Shown here piece after piece: positions 1 through 8,332 of a DNA stretch of 64,000 nucleotides. The number at the start of each line of letters is the position of its first letter. Positions within the stretch are counted from its first letter, which is position 1. The notes under the pieces are model-generated. The model did no database searches and had not been told where the DNA came from. It saw only the letters and a list, made by a program, of their open reading frames with translations. The stretch comes from Methylumidiphilus sp963753955 (GTDB taxonomy: Bacteria; Pseudomonadota; Gammaproteobacteria; Methylococcales; Methylococcaceae), in NCBI GenBank assembly GCA_963753955.1, contig CAVWEM010000008.1, positions 406,188-470,187 of the forward strand, in the 5' to 3' direction. Made by a program: the position numbers and the translations under genes.

Positions 1-61
1 CCAATTCCGGTACTCGCAGAGCGGGGCAGATGGGTTCTGGAACTTGCTGTTTCACTGACAT
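1..61 (-). CDS. 5' end of an unidentified gene, cut by the window edge
   Basis: An ATG on the minus strand follows a strong ribosome binding site (GGAGG, nine bases upstream). It opens a frame of 20 codons (MSVKQQVPEP...) that runs off the window. Too little is present to name a product. The start is supported only by the binding site and the open frame. Confidence 0.4.
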   Translation of the reverse strand, partial: MSVKQQVPEPICPALRVPEL

Positions 62-110
62 GGTGTGTCACCTCCATTGACTTACTAGCAAGTAATAGGC
101 CATCAGGATG

Positions 111-147
111 TGCGGCGCGTTTCGTTCCTCGCCGTGCGCACCCTACA
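111..147. repeat. REP-like palindrome
   Basis: An imperfect palindrome of the form GTGCGG...CCGTGCGCACCCTAC, matching the REP palindromes that flank the RayT transposase near 4.1-5.0 kb. It lies just outside the left end of the IS66 element. Probably a solo REP sequence mobilised by a RayT. Confidence 0.5.
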
Positions 148-817
148 ATACTTTTTGGCGGAGCATAGGTAAGCAATCAGCCAAACCACTGTTGAGGCTG
201 CGTACCCTTCGGTGTTCCTTTCCTTGTTCTTCCCATCGCAGCGGCAATAGTTCGTCGATCCGGCTGGCGGGCCAGGCCGGGAGCTTTTCCAGGGTGTCCT
301 TGAGCCATGCCGCTGGGTCGAGGCCGTTGAGCCGGGCGGTGCCGAGCAGGGTCTGGATGGCGGCGGCGCGCTTGCCTGCCCGCTCCGAACCGGCAAACAA
401 CCAATTTTTCCTGCCGACAGCGATGGGGCGGATGGCGTTCTCCAAAACGTTATCGTCGATGGGCAGGCGCCCGGTCCCGGCGTAGCGGGCCAGGGCTTCC
501 CAACGTTTCAGGCCGTAGTCCATGGCCTTGGCGGCGCCGCTGCCATTGGGCGCCTGGGCGCGGGTCTTCACCAGCCAGGCGTGGAACAGCTTGAGCCTTG
601 GCCTCGCGTTTTTGGCGCGCAGCCGCTGGCGTTCCTCGACGGTTTTGTCTTTGGCCTTGGCCTCGATCCGGTAGAGCCTGCCGATGCGGCGCAGGGCGCG
701 GGCGGCTATCGGGCTGCCGCTGGCCTTCGCCAAGTCAAAGAACTTGCGCCGGGCGTGGGCCCTGCAGCCGAGCTCGACGACGGTCTTGTCCTGGAACAGG
801 GCCTTGTAGCCTGCGTA

Positions 818-2232
818 TCTATGGACTCCACCCGGTTTGCAAGGAAAAGATTGAATTTTTGCCCTTGGGGTAGATTGCGCGTATCTATTCGGCCTTTTGG
901 TTGAGCGGTGGATCGCTCTGGCCCGGATGCAATGCGCGCGCCGGAATCCTAATAGCCGCCCGGCCTTGAATGGCCACTACGCGGGACGGATTCACCCGGC
1001 GCCGGTCCGACCTGTGGGGCATCGTTCTTTCTTAACCTTCGCAACCTTCGTGTGTTCGTTGTGTTTTCCGAGAATCCCGATAATCGACGCCCGCTGCCGT
1101 TTTCAGGCGGCCCCGTGGCTTGGCTGGTAGTCCCGTCCGTGTGCCAGCATCGCCCAGGCGATCCGTGCCAGTTTGTTGGCCAAGGCCGTGGCGGCGACGT
1201 TGAAGCCCCGCCGTTCCGCGAGCCCGAGCGCCCAACGCAGGATCCGATCCTCCTTGCCGTCGGCGCAGCGCAGGGCGCTGCGCGCGCCGTGGATCAACAA
1301 GGTCCGCAGGTAGCGGTCGCCGCGCTTGGTGATGCCAAGCAACCGCTGTTTGCCGCCGCTGCTGTGTTCGCGTGGCACCAGACCGAGATTGGCCGATAAG
1401 TCTCGGCCTTGCTTGAAGTCTTTGGGGTCTGCCACCGTCGCCAGGATCGCCGTCGCGGTGATGATCCCGATCCCCGGCACCGCCAGGAGCCGTTTCGACG
1501 CCTCGTTGGCCCGGGCGGCCCCGGCCAGGCGGCGCTCATAGGCTTGCAGCCGGGTCTCTTTGTCGTCCAGTTGCGCGACCAGGTCACGGAAGGTTTCCAA
1601 GGCCATCGCTGAAAGGCCGTTGTCACAGTCGGCCAGCCACAGCGCCAGGCCTGACCGGAACTTGGCCACGCCCAAGGGGAAGACCTCGCCGTACTCGTGG
1701 GCGAACGCGCGGATCCGGCAGACCATGGCCGTTTTCTCCTCCACCAAGGCCTGCCGGGCCCGGTGCAACATCTGCAAGTCCTGCTGGGCTTCCGTGTTGA
1801 CGGCGACGTACTTCGTGGCTGCGCGCGAGCGGGCCTCGGCGATGGCGGCGGCATCGTTGGCGTCGTTCTTGTTGCCGGTCACATAGGCCCGGGTGTGCTG
1901 GGCGGCAATCAACTTCACGTCATGCCCCATGCCCAGCATCTGCCGCGCCCAGTAATGCGACCCCGAGCAGGCTTCGATGCCCACCGGCGTCGGCGGCAGG
2001 TTGGCGAAGAACGCCAGCACCTCGTCACGCGCCAAGGTTTTCTTCCATACCGGCTTGCCGCGCTCGTCACGGCCCATGGCGACAAACACATTCTTGGCAA
2101 TGTCCAGACCGATCACGCTTGCTGTAGTATTCATCTCGGACTCCCCCGCTCAGTGGTTTGCCTGCCGGACCGCCCGCCAGGCTTGGCGCACATTGTGACG
2201 CCGTTCAATGGGTGGGTGGAGTCCATTGCATT
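818..2232 (-). mobile_element. IS110 family, IS1111 subgroup element inserted in tnpC
   Basis: Perfect 13-bp subterminal inverted repeats, ATGGACTCCACCC at 821-833 and its complement at 2214-2226, sit a few bases inside the ends. This is the signature of the IS1111 subgroup. Removing the element restores the TnpC reading VDG-YAG without visible target duplication, apart from an ambiguous TA, as expected for IS110-type insertion. Exact ends are uncertain by two or three bases. Confidence 0.85.
1103..2134 (-). CDS. IS110/IS1111 family transposase
   Basis: 343 residues. The N-terminal DEDD/RuvC-like domain begins MNTTASVIGLDIAKN and includes the EACSGSHYWAR and NKNDANDAAAIAE motifs. The C-terminal helix-hairpin-helix region (VPGIGIITATAIL) is followed by the transposase_20 block with the conserved serine (HSSGGKQRLLGITKRGD). 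The length is normal and no lesion is seen. It is one of two related but clearly different IS1111-type transposases in the window; the other is at 6.4-7.5 kb. Confidence 0.93.
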   Translation of the reverse strand: MNTTASVIGLDIAKNVFVAMGRDERGKPVWKKTLARDEVLAFFANLPPTPVGIEACSGSHYWARQMLGMGHDVKLIAAQHTRAYVTGNKNDANDAAAIAEARSRAATKYVAVNTEAQQDLQMLHRARQALVEEKTAMVCRIRAFAHEYGEVFPLGVAKFRSGLALWLADCDNGLSAMALETFRDLVAQLDDKETRLQAYERRLAGAARANEASKRLLAVPGIGIITATAILATVADPKDFKQGRDLSANLGLVPREHSSGGKQRLLGITKRGDRYLRTLLIHGARSALRCADGKEDRILRWALGLAERRGFNVAATALANKLARIAWAMLAHGRDYQPSHGAA

Positions 2233-3298
2233 AGCCGTCGACCATGAGATGGCCGTGCCAGCCTTCGAGGAACGAGGCGGCGTGCTTGCCTGCGCGGCTG
2301 GCCTGGTAGTCGAAGACGACGATGGGCGGACCCTGGCCGAGGCCGTTGCTGCGGCAGGCCCAGAGATGCGCCTTCTTGGTCTTGCCGCTGCCGGGGTCGA
2401 GCTGCTGCACGGGGGTCTCGTCGGCATGCGGCACGCTTTCCTGCAAAAGGCGCCACCAGCCGGCCGGCGAGGGGCTGCAAGGCCACGCCGATCCGCCCGA
2501 CCCAGTCGGCCAGCGTCGGCAGTGCCAGCGTGACGCCCTGCCGGGCGGCGATCTGCGCCAGCCGGTACAACGGCAAGTGGTCGGCGAATTTGGAAATAAT
2601 GACCCAGACCAACAGGCCGGCCGCGGCCATGCCGCCGTCGATGACGGCGGGCGGCACCGGCGCGGCGGTCACCGTTTCGCAGTGTTTGCAGGCGTATCGG
2701 GGGCGGATGTGGCGGTGCACGGTGAACTTGGCGGGCTCGACGTCGATCTGCTCGCTGACATCCTCGCCGATTTTGACCGGCTCGCCGCCGCACTGGCCGC
2801 AGGTGCAGGACTCGGGTTCGTGGCGGTGTTCGACGCGCGGCAGGTGGGCGGGCAACGGCTGCCTCCCGGCGCGGGCGCGGGGCTTGCGGGGGGCGGCGGC
2901 TTGAGCGCGCGTCCGGCCTCCTCCAGCTCCGCCTCGATGGCGGACAGGTCTGCCGCCACCGTCTCCCCGAACAGTTCGCGCTGCCCGGCGGCGGCCAGCG
3001 CCTCGCTCCTCTGGCCGAAGCGCATGCGCTTGTGGCGGGCGAGTTCGGGGGTCAGGGCTTGGATTTTGAGGTTCGCCGCGTTCAGCACCGCGTCTTTGTG
3101 GGCGATGGTCTGGCGCGCGGCGGCCAGTTCGCCGACGAGTTTTTCGATGTCTTCCGGGGACAGGGACGCCGCGCCCGAAGTGGCTGGAATGGCGTAAGGA
3201 AGGATCGGTCCGGCCTTGGAATCCATGGCGGCATTATACCGTTGAAACCAGCCGGAAGCCTTGCCTTGCAAGGGTTTGGAGGGTTTTTGGCGCGGCTT

Positions 3299-3643
3299 TC
3301 AAAGCCTCGCGCCAGTCGGCAAGGCTGCCTCCAGGCGCTGCCAGTCACCCCCCGAAACCAGCCACTCCCACTGCGCCGGGGCCAGGTTGAAGAACGCGTC
3401 GCCAGGCCCGGGCCAAGTGAAATGCCCCCTGTGCAGCCGCCGCTGGCACAGCCACACCCCGTTGCCGTCCCAAGCCAGGGCTTTCAGGCGGTTGCCGCGT
3501 TTGCTCGTGAACAAATAGGCGCTGCCGTCGAAAGGGTCCGCGCCCAAGGCCTGGAGCTTCAAGGACAGCCCGTCCGCGCCCAGCCGCATGTCCACCGGCG
3601 CCGCCGCCGCCAGGATCCGGCCCGGCGGGACCAACCCAGGCAC
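3299..3643 (-). CDS. tnpB: IS66 accessory protein TnpB
   Basis: About 114 residues, with the IS66 Orf2 pattern DMRLGADGL...DPFDGSAYLFTSKRGNRLKALAWDGNG...FTWP. A GTG start (VPGLVPPG) is chosen because it gives the usual family length; the frame is open further upstream. It lies between tnpA and tnpC. TnpB is required for transposition of many IS66 elements, though its biochemical role is not settled. Confidence 0.75.
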   Translation of the reverse strand: MPGLVPPGRILAAAAPVDMRLGADGLSLKLQALGADPFDGSAYLFTSKRGNRLKALAWDGNGVWLCQRRLHRGHFTWPGPGDAFFNLAPAQWEWLVSGGDWQRLEAALPTGARL

Positions 3644-3933
3644 CGCAGCAGCTCCGCCACCCAACGCGGCTCCGCCGAGGCGGGCAGTCCCAGCCGGTGC
3701 CCCGAGGCCGTCCGCAACACCAAGGACTCGGCGGCGGGTGGCCCGGCGGGCACGATCTTCACCGGCACCAAAGCGGGTGGCGCCGGCGGGGGTGGCGTAG
3801 AGGACCGATGCTCCGGCAGCCGGGCCGAAAAGCTGGATATGCCCAGGCCATGCGGACGGCAGTAAGCCGCCTGCGAAAGTCCGCTGGCCTGCCAGGCCTC
3901 GATGTGATGGTTCCAGTTGATCCGCGATGCCAT
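3559..3933 (-). CDS. tnpA: IS66 accessory protein TnpA
   Basis: Starts MASRINWNHHIEAW, with the helix-turn-helix-like N-terminus (SGLSQAAYCRPHGL) characteristic of IS66 Orf1. The recognisable part ends near RWVAELLRCLG. The reading frame then continues into tnpB for about 28 low-complexity residues, so the normal stop may have been lost. It is 75 bp inside the right IS66 end. Confidence 0.7.
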   Translation of the reverse strand: MASRINWNHHIEAWQASGLSQAAYCRPHGLGISSFSARLPEHRSSTPPPPAPPALVPVKIVPAGPPAAESLVLRTASGHRLGLPASAEPRWVAELLRCLGWSRRAGSWRRRRRWTCGWARTGCP

Positions 3934-4159
3934 CGCTTACCCTCCGCAAAAATGCAGACAATGGCGGTTTGGGAAACCGATTCACAGATGGGGCGGCTGA
4001 CTGCTTACGAGCATAGATTGAAGATCGTCGTCGAGATTTTGGATGGTCAGGCTAGCCATGATTGTTCTCCGGATTAGTCGTTATGGGTTTGAGAACCGGC
4101 GAATGTCGGACATTCAATAAGGTACGCGATGCGAACCCGGCTGGCCCCAACAATGGGAG

Positions 4160-4275
4160 GTAGGGTGCGGTGAGGAACGAACCGCACCGTTCGAGGGATG
4201 GTTTGAAACACGCGAATACCGTTCATGTTTCATGTTCCTCGATTGGTGCGGTTCGCAAGCTCACCGCACTCTACG
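4160..4275. repeat. REP palindrome pair beside rayT
   Basis: Two inverted REP-type palindromes. One is TAGGGTGCGGTGAGG...ACCGCACC at the left, the other GGTGCGGTTCGCAAGC...CCGCACTCTAC at the right. With the pair at 4.86-4.97 kb they bracket the RayT gene, the usual arrangement of a REPtron. Confidence 0.75.
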
Positions 4276-4278
4276 TCT

Positions 4279-4812
4279 CTATTCCCCGGCCATGACATCC
4301 GACAAATCGACTCCATTGCCCCAGTTGGCCGGGCACATTCCTTGGCGCACGAAATTGTGAAAACTCGAATGGGGCCAATCCACAACATTCCGCACCCATC
4401 CATGCTTGACCGGGTTCCAATGGATATAATCAATATGCCGGTGGTAATCCCTGTCATCCCGGATCAAATGATCCCAAAACCGGCGTTGCCACAAGCCACG
4501 CTCACCACGTTGGACTCGGCTTGTTGAAATGCGTTCTCCCGTGGCAATGCCACGGGGGAAGTTACCTTTTATCAAACCCCATCGCGTGGAATAATCCGCA
4601 TCCCCGATAGGCAGCGTCATTAGGCAATGCAAATGCTCAGGCAGCACCACAATCGCATCAATGCGAAAAGGATGCTTCGTCTTCACCTTGGAAAAAGCCT
4701 CGCGCAGGACGTCGATTTTATCGACCAACAAGTGATTGCCTTTCCGCTCCGCCAGGTTAACCGTGAAGAACCAAGTAGCTCCGGTTTGGTAAATGCGGCG
4801 ATAGTCTGGCAT
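4279..4812 (-). CDS. rayT: REP-associated tyrosine transposase (RayT, Y1/IS200-like fold)
   Basis: 177 residues. MPDYRRIYQTGATWFFTVNL is the typical start. The HUH metal-binding motif is VVLPEHLHCLMTLP, followed by the RWGLIKGNF segment and the catalytic tyrosine region DYHRHIDYIHWNPVKHGWV. The protein is full length for RayT and no lesion is seen. It probably moves the REP palindromes on either side; copies of the same palindrome also occur near 0.1 kb. Confidence 0.92.
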   Translation of the reverse strand: MPDYRRIYQTGATWFFTVNLAERKGNHLLVDKIDVLREAFSKVKTKHPFRIDAIVVLPEHLHCLMTLPIGDADYSTRWGLIKGNFPRGIATGERISTSRVQRGERGLWQRRFWDHLIRDDRDYHRHIDYIHWNPVKHGWVRNVVDWPHSSFHNFVRQGMCPANWGNGVDLSDVMAGE

Positions 4813-4856
4813 GGCGAATGGGGTTGTGAGGGTGGCGGGATTTGTTTTTCGTTTGT

Positions 4857-4989
4857 CGTAGGGTGCGGTAAGTTTGCGAACCGCACCTGTCGCGGCTCAT
4901 AAACGGTATGCGCATGGATCGAGCCAATCCGCGAACGGTGCGGTTCGTTCCTCACCGCACCCTACGACATTGCCGTTTTACCGCACCTT
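4857..4989. repeat. REP palindrome pair upstream of rayT
   Basis: The sequence reads TAGGGTGCGGTAAG...CGAACCGCACC followed by GGTGCGGTTCGTTCC...CGCACCCTAC and a further CCGCACCTTACCGC. This is an inverted pair (BIME-like) matching the pair downstream of rayT. No gene is seen between here and the cassette array. Confidence 0.7.
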
Positions 4990-5138
4990 ACCGCGTTACG
5001 GTTATATCTTCGTATTGTTTTTCTTTATTTGATGAGTCTTGCATTTTAGTCTCTTGAGATTTCCATCTGATCCCCTTTTTTGCAAGAAGCAAAATACTGC
5101 GCGAACTAAATCTTGCATCAATATTTTTCCTCTGCTAA

Positions 5139-5145
5139 GCCTAAC
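5139..5145 (-). other. Orphan attC-like half site
   Basis: On the minus strand the motif GGGCGTTAGGC matches the 3' (R') end of an attC site, directly after the cassette genes of 5.3-6.2 kb. No matching RYYYAAC partner is clear within 150 bp, and REP sequences occupy the space. It may be a damaged attC or the edge of the array. Confidence 0.35.
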
Positions 5146-5154
5146 GCCCAAGGG

Positions 5155-5290
5155 CCATAGGATGTGCCGACGAAGGAGGCGCATCAATCGAATAACGCGA
5201 ATGATGCGCTTCGTACCTCAGCGCATCCTATGCGGGCTCCAAAGTTTCAAAATGATTGATGCGCTTCGTTCCTCAGCGCATCCTATGGCC
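5155..5290. repeat. Second REP family, three copies
   Basis: Three palindromes of the type GATGCGCTTCGTNCCTCAGC-GCATCCTATG, one in a diverged form (GGATGTGCCGACGAAGG). They are a different family from the GGTGCGG palindromes around rayT. The rightmost copy supplies the stop codon of the neighbouring small gene. Confidence 0.7.
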
Positions 5291-5852
5291 CTTGAATTTC
5301 CTGGATATGCTGTCGGAACTGATTCTCAAGGTAATCCATTAGCGCCTGCCCATCGAGCTTTCTGGCCTCTCTGTGCCACATTTTGACCCACAGCTTGTGC
5401 CGTTCCACGAAGGACGCTTGGAAATCGCCTTGAAGAGCGGCCCTCTTCACGATATAGGCGTCATATGTCGCCATGTCAAGGCTGGACAAAACTTTCGAGT
5501 CGCAAATGACCCGTTCGGCAGGTTGTAACCGGCTACGCTCGCCGTAGCAATATCCCGGCTTTTTATCGCCCGTAGGAACGACAGCGGGAGGACGATCTGG
5601 GGCAGAAGATGTAAGTTGTTCATCACTAATCTGGTGAGAATTATTGCCATTGCTCCCTGCCGCATTTATTTCTTCTTGGATGTTCGCGTGTTTGCCAGTG
5701 AAATTGATGTCTCCAAGAAAATTAAAATACCAAGATAAATAAAATATAATAAAAGAAAATAAAACACGAAGAGGCCATCGAAGAAAGCCAATAACGCTTT
5801 CTTTGTTTTTTTCATGTTCGCCAATATCTGGGCCAGTTGCTGATGTAGGCAC
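5283..5852 (-). CDS. Membrane-anchored hypothetical protein, LprI-like C-terminus
   Basis: 189 residues. A membrane segment near residues 22-45 (WPLRVLFSFIIFYLSWYFNF) is followed by a polar linker. A C-terminal region with RVICDSKVLSSLDMATYDAY resembles lysozyme-inhibitor LprI-type domains (ICxxxxLxxLD). It overlaps the next upstream ORF by 41 bp and lies in a cassette-like setting on the minus strand. The A/T-rich composition contrasts with the surrounding GC-rich genes, consistent with a foreign cassette. The function is not known. Confidence 0.6.
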   Translation of the reverse strand: MPTSATGPDIGEHEKNKESVIGFLRWPLRVLFSFIIFYLSWYFNFLGDINFTGKHANIQEEINAAGSNGNNSHQISDEQLTSSAPDRPPAVVPTGDKKPGYCYGERSRLQPAERVICDSKVLSSLDMATYDAYIVKRAALQGDFQASFVERHKLWVKMWHREARKLDGQALMDYLENQFRQHIQEIQGP

Positions 5853-6165
5853 CGAAAAAAAAACGAATTACCGCAACAAAAATAACAGCAGCATAAATAA
5901 TAAAAGCCCACCACCAATTAAAGTAAAGAAAAAATGCACCAACTGACAGGAGTGCGAGGAAATAGCGAAGAGCTAAAATTGAAAAACCAACATCGACAAT
6001 TGTTTCAAGTATAGAAGATTCAGCATTACAGTAAATAAGCCATAGGCTCTTAACAACTTTTTGAATTGCTCTAGAAATTTCTAGAATCTGTTCCTTGATA
6101 GCTTTAAGTAGAGCTTTTGAGAACGATGCAATGATTAATGGTAGTTGAGTCAAAAAATGGTTCAT
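5812..6165 (-). CDS. Small hypothetical membrane protein
   Basis: 117 residues, with an amphipathic N-terminal region and two hydrophobic segments near residues 56-85 and 86-105 (ALRYFLALLSVGAFFLYFNWWWAFIIYAAVIFVAVIRFFF). It is A/T-rich like its partner at 5.3 kb and overlaps it. An attC site lies just upstream in the same orientation. I do not recognise a family. Confidence 0.5.
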   Translation of the reverse strand: MNHFLTQLPLIIASFSKALLKAIKEQILEISRAIQKVVKSLWLIYCNAESSILETIVDVGFSILALRYFLALLSVGAFFLYFNWWWAFIIYAAVIFVAVIRFFFGAYISNWPRYWRT

Positions 6166-6310
6166 AGCTCTTAGTCAACTCCTCCAAAAAGCGCGGAATG
6201 TAGCCCCGAGCGTGAAAGCCAACAAGCCTATGCCTAACGCCACGATCAGCGCCCCGCGCCACCCAGCGGAACCTGAAGACACCTAGGCCGGTTGTGGCGC
6301 GGGTGCGCTG

Positions 6311-7775
6311 GATTGATGGGATGGACTCCTCCCGCCCTTAACCGGCATCAGAAGTGCCAGAATGGAGGTGTCAACAAACACCTTCCCCATTCACAAACGA
6401 GAGGAGTCCTGAACATGAGCACTACCACCGTCGCCGTCGATTTGGCAAAGTCTGTTTTCGAGCTGGCCGTCTCCGACGGGCAGGGCCACGTCATTGAACG
6501 CAAGCGTCTGTCGCGTGAGGCGTTCCGGAAGTTTTTTGTGAACCGCCCGCCCTGCCGCATCGTCATGGAGGCCTGCGGGACGGCGCACTATTGGGCGCGG
6601 ACGTTCCTTGCCATGGGCCACGAGGTCAAGCTGCTGCCGCCCCAGCATGTGCGGCCCTACGTGCGGCGCAACAAGACCGACCGCGCCGACGCTTCCGCCT
6701 TGCTGGAGGCCGACCGCTGCGGCGACATCCTGCCTGTGCCGGTCAAGACCGAAGGCCAGCAGGGCCTTCAAGGCCTGCACCGGCTCCGCAGCGGCTGGAT
6801 GGCGACGCGCACGGCGCGTATCAACGAGGCGCGCGGCCTGCTGCGGGAATTCGGCTTCGACATCCCGCAAGGCCCGGCGGCGGTGATGGAGCGCGTGCCG
6901 GGCTGGCTGGCGGACGAAACGGTGGCGATCCCGCCCGTCCTGCGCCAGGCGCTGGCGGCGGTCATGGACGAGATCCGCGGCCTCGAAACCCGCATCGCCG
7001 AGGTCGAAAAACAGTTGCGGCAGGAGGCCGGGCAGCGCCCCGCCGCGCTAAAGCTGATGGACGTGCCGGGCATCGGCCTGCTCATCGCCACCGCCCTCAT
7101 CGCCGCCGTCGGCAACATGGAGGCGTTCCGCGACGGGCGGCACCTCGCCGCCTGGCTCGGCCTGACGCCGAAGGAGTCGAGCAGCGGCTTCAAGCGCAGG
7201 CTGGGCAGCATCAGCAAGCGCGGCGACCCGTACCTGCGCACCCTGCCCATCCACGGCGCGAGGTCGGCGCTCAACGCCGCGATCATGAAGCTCAGCGCGG
7301 GCAAGGATTTGACGCGGCTGCAACGCTGGGCGGTCGAACTGGCCAGCCGCGCCGGCCACAACAAGGCCGCCACCGCGCTGGCCAACAAGCTGGCCCGCAT
7401 CGCGTTCGCCGTCGTCCGGCAGGGGCGCGAGTTCGACGGCGACTTTGTCCCGGACTTGCCGAAGGCGGCGGCAACGCAGGCGGCTTAAAACCGATGAACG
7501 CCTGCGCTTCTTTGTAAACGTTTAAACACCGAGTTCCCAACCAGGTTTGCGAGCGAGACACTCGACAGTCATGGCGCAACAGGTCGGACCGGTACTGGGA
7601 AAAGCCGATAACAATGACGGCCAAAAAGCCGCTGGATCGATAGGCACCGAGTACGCGGATTCCATGAAGGCCCGGGGGCATATCTCCCAACAAGGCCGGA
7701 TATACGACTGCAACTGACCTTAAAAGCGTCCGATTGAAGATGTCCCTCTTGCAGATAGGGAGGAGTCCATATACG
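6311..7775 (+). mobile_element. IS1111-attC-type insertion sequence
   Basis: Perfect 13-bp subterminal inverted repeats ATGGACTCCTCCC (6321-6333) and GGGAGGAGTCCAT (7758-7770) flank one transposase gene. The element interrupts an attC site. The exact ends are a few bases outside the repeats and cannot be fixed without the empty site. The 280 bp after the transposase gene are the element's non-coding tail, where IS110-family elements carry a bridge RNA on one side; I see no further gene there. Confidence 0.85.
6415..7488 (+). CDS. IS110/IS1111 family transposase
   Basis: 357 residues from an ATG with a GAGGAG ribosome binding site. The N-terminal DEDD domain is MSTTTVAVDLAKSVFELAV with EACGTAHYWAR and RRNKTDRADASALLEA. 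The helix-hairpin-helix is VPGIGLLIATALI and the C-terminal block is KESSSGFKRRLGSISKRGD. It appears intact and is only distantly similar to the copy at 1.1-2.1 kb. Confidence 0.94.
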   Translation: MSTTTVAVDLAKSVFELAVSDGQGHVIERKRLSREAFRKFFVNRPPCRIVMEACGTAHYWARTFLAMGHEVKLLPPQHVRPYVRRNKTDRADASALLEADRCGDILPVPVKTEGQQGLQGLHRLRSGWMATRTARINEARGLLREFGFDIPQGPAAVMERVPGWLADETVAIPPVLRQALAAVMDEIRGLETRIAEVEKQLRQEAGQRPAALKLMDVPGIGLLIATALIAAVGNMEAFRDGRHLAAWLGLTPKESSSGFKRRLGSISKRGDPYLRTLPIHGARSALNAAIMKLSAGKDLTRLQRWAVELASRAGHNKAATALANKLARIAFAVVRQGREFDGDFVPDLPKAAATQAA

Positions 7776-7909
7776 AATCGTTAGGCAATGAACAGCCAGG
7801 ATAGACTGGCACAGGGCGTGGCGACATCCACGAGTAGCCCCCGCCGGGCGGCGAATTCCCCCTAGTTGGCTAGCGCTATGGTTTGGGTGGCCCGGCTTCT
7901 ATTTTTGGT

Positions 7910-8005
7910 GCCTAACGCCCGCGTTGACCGCCCCGCGCCACCCCACAAAACTTGAAAACACGAAGTCGCTTCGTGGCGCGGGTGCGGTCGAACGGTTCGT
8001 TAGGC
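7910..8005 (-). other. attC: Integron attC recombination site
   Basis: A 96-bp imperfect palindrome running GCCTAAC...GTTAGGC. The paired inner arms are CCGCCCCGCGCCAC and GTGGCGCGGGTGCGG, with an additional hairpin ACGAAGTCGCTTCGT at the centre. On the minus strand it ends GCGGGCGTTAGGC, the usual 3' form, so it belongs to the toxin-antitoxin genes upstream. The toxin's stop codon lies inside the site's GCCTAAC. The 123 bp to its left (7787-7909) hold no ORF. Confidence 0.85.
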
Positions 8006-8332
8006 ATTGTTTATATCCAACGCAACTTTCATTGCCTGATTTAATTCCATTATCTTGCCAAAAGATAACGAACCAACATAATTAGTCAAAACGGCTTTAG
8101 GCAAACTTACCAACTCGTCACAGTGAATGCTAATATCATGTTTTAGCCCGCTTTCAATGCCGACCAAAACTTGAGTTAAAAAACCATGATACTTTGTATA
8201 GACAGGTGCGCAAATAACGGTAGAAAAATTAGAATCTATTAGCAGTTGTCGGCTTACGACAACGAAAACCCTTGATCGCTTTGGGTCACGCGCTGCTGGA
8301 TGCTGAACACGGAATAAATCTCCTCTTTTCAA
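8000..8332 (-). CDS. MazF/PemK-like toxin of a cassette toxin-antitoxin pair
   Basis: 110 residues. MKRGDLFRVQHPAARDPKRSRVFVVVSRQ and VICAPVYTKYHG...TQVLVGIESGL fit the PemK/MazF endoribonuclease fold, including the RGD(L/I) start and the DPKRSR loop. It overlaps its antitoxin by four bases (ATGA type), so the two are translationally coupled. Its TAA stop comes from the attC core. Toxin-antitoxin pairs are common integron cassettes and help keep arrays stable. It would cleave mRNA. Confidence 0.85.
   Translation of the reverse strand: MKRGDLFRVQHPAARDPKRSRVFVVVSRQLLIDSNFSTVICAPVYTKYHGFLTQVLVGIESGLKHDISIHCDELVSLPKAVLTNYVGSLSFGKIMELNQAMKVALDINNA

Larger units (their letters stand above)
143..3226 (-). 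pseudogene. tnpC: IS66 transposase TnpC, frameshifted and split by an IS110-type element
   Basis: Reading starts at MDSKAGPILPY and carries the IS66 N-terminal coiled region, the zinc-finger-like CxxC...CKHC segment and the DDE core. The frame changes near 2.85 kb (after a proline-rich linker) and near 2.44 kb (after LVAPFAGK). The conserved GHLMVDG-YAGYKALF motif is cut after VDG by the IS110 element and resumes at about 817. The C-terminal part (residues from ARRKFFD on) is intact up to the IS end, and the frame then reads about nine codons out of the IS66 element before a stop. Three lesions make this a pseudogene. Confidence 0.9.
169..4008 (-). mobile_element. IS66-family insertion sequence with a nested IS1111-type element
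   Basis: The ends read GTAAGCAATCAGCC (left) and GTAAGCAGTCAGCC (right, reverse complement), typical IS66 termini. They are flanked by a perfect 8-bp target duplication GAGCATAG at 161-168 and 4009-4016, the size expected for IS66. Inside, on the minus strand, lie tnpA, tnpB and tnpC in the usual order. tnpC has two frameshifts and is split by an IS110-type element, so this copy cannot transpose by itself. The intact target duplication suggests a single clean insertion later damaged in place. Confidence 0.9.
6232..7786 (-). other. attC: Integron attC site interrupted by an IS1111-type element
   Basis: The plus strand starts GCCTAACGCC at 6232 and ends CGTTAGGC at 7779-7786. The inner arms (GGCGCGGGTGCGC against GCGCCCCGCGCC) match those of the intact attC at 7.9 kb. 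The IS1111-type element sits between the arms and the R''-like end. Specific insertion of IS1111-attC elements into attC sites is known from other proteobacterial integrons. Confidence 0.8.
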
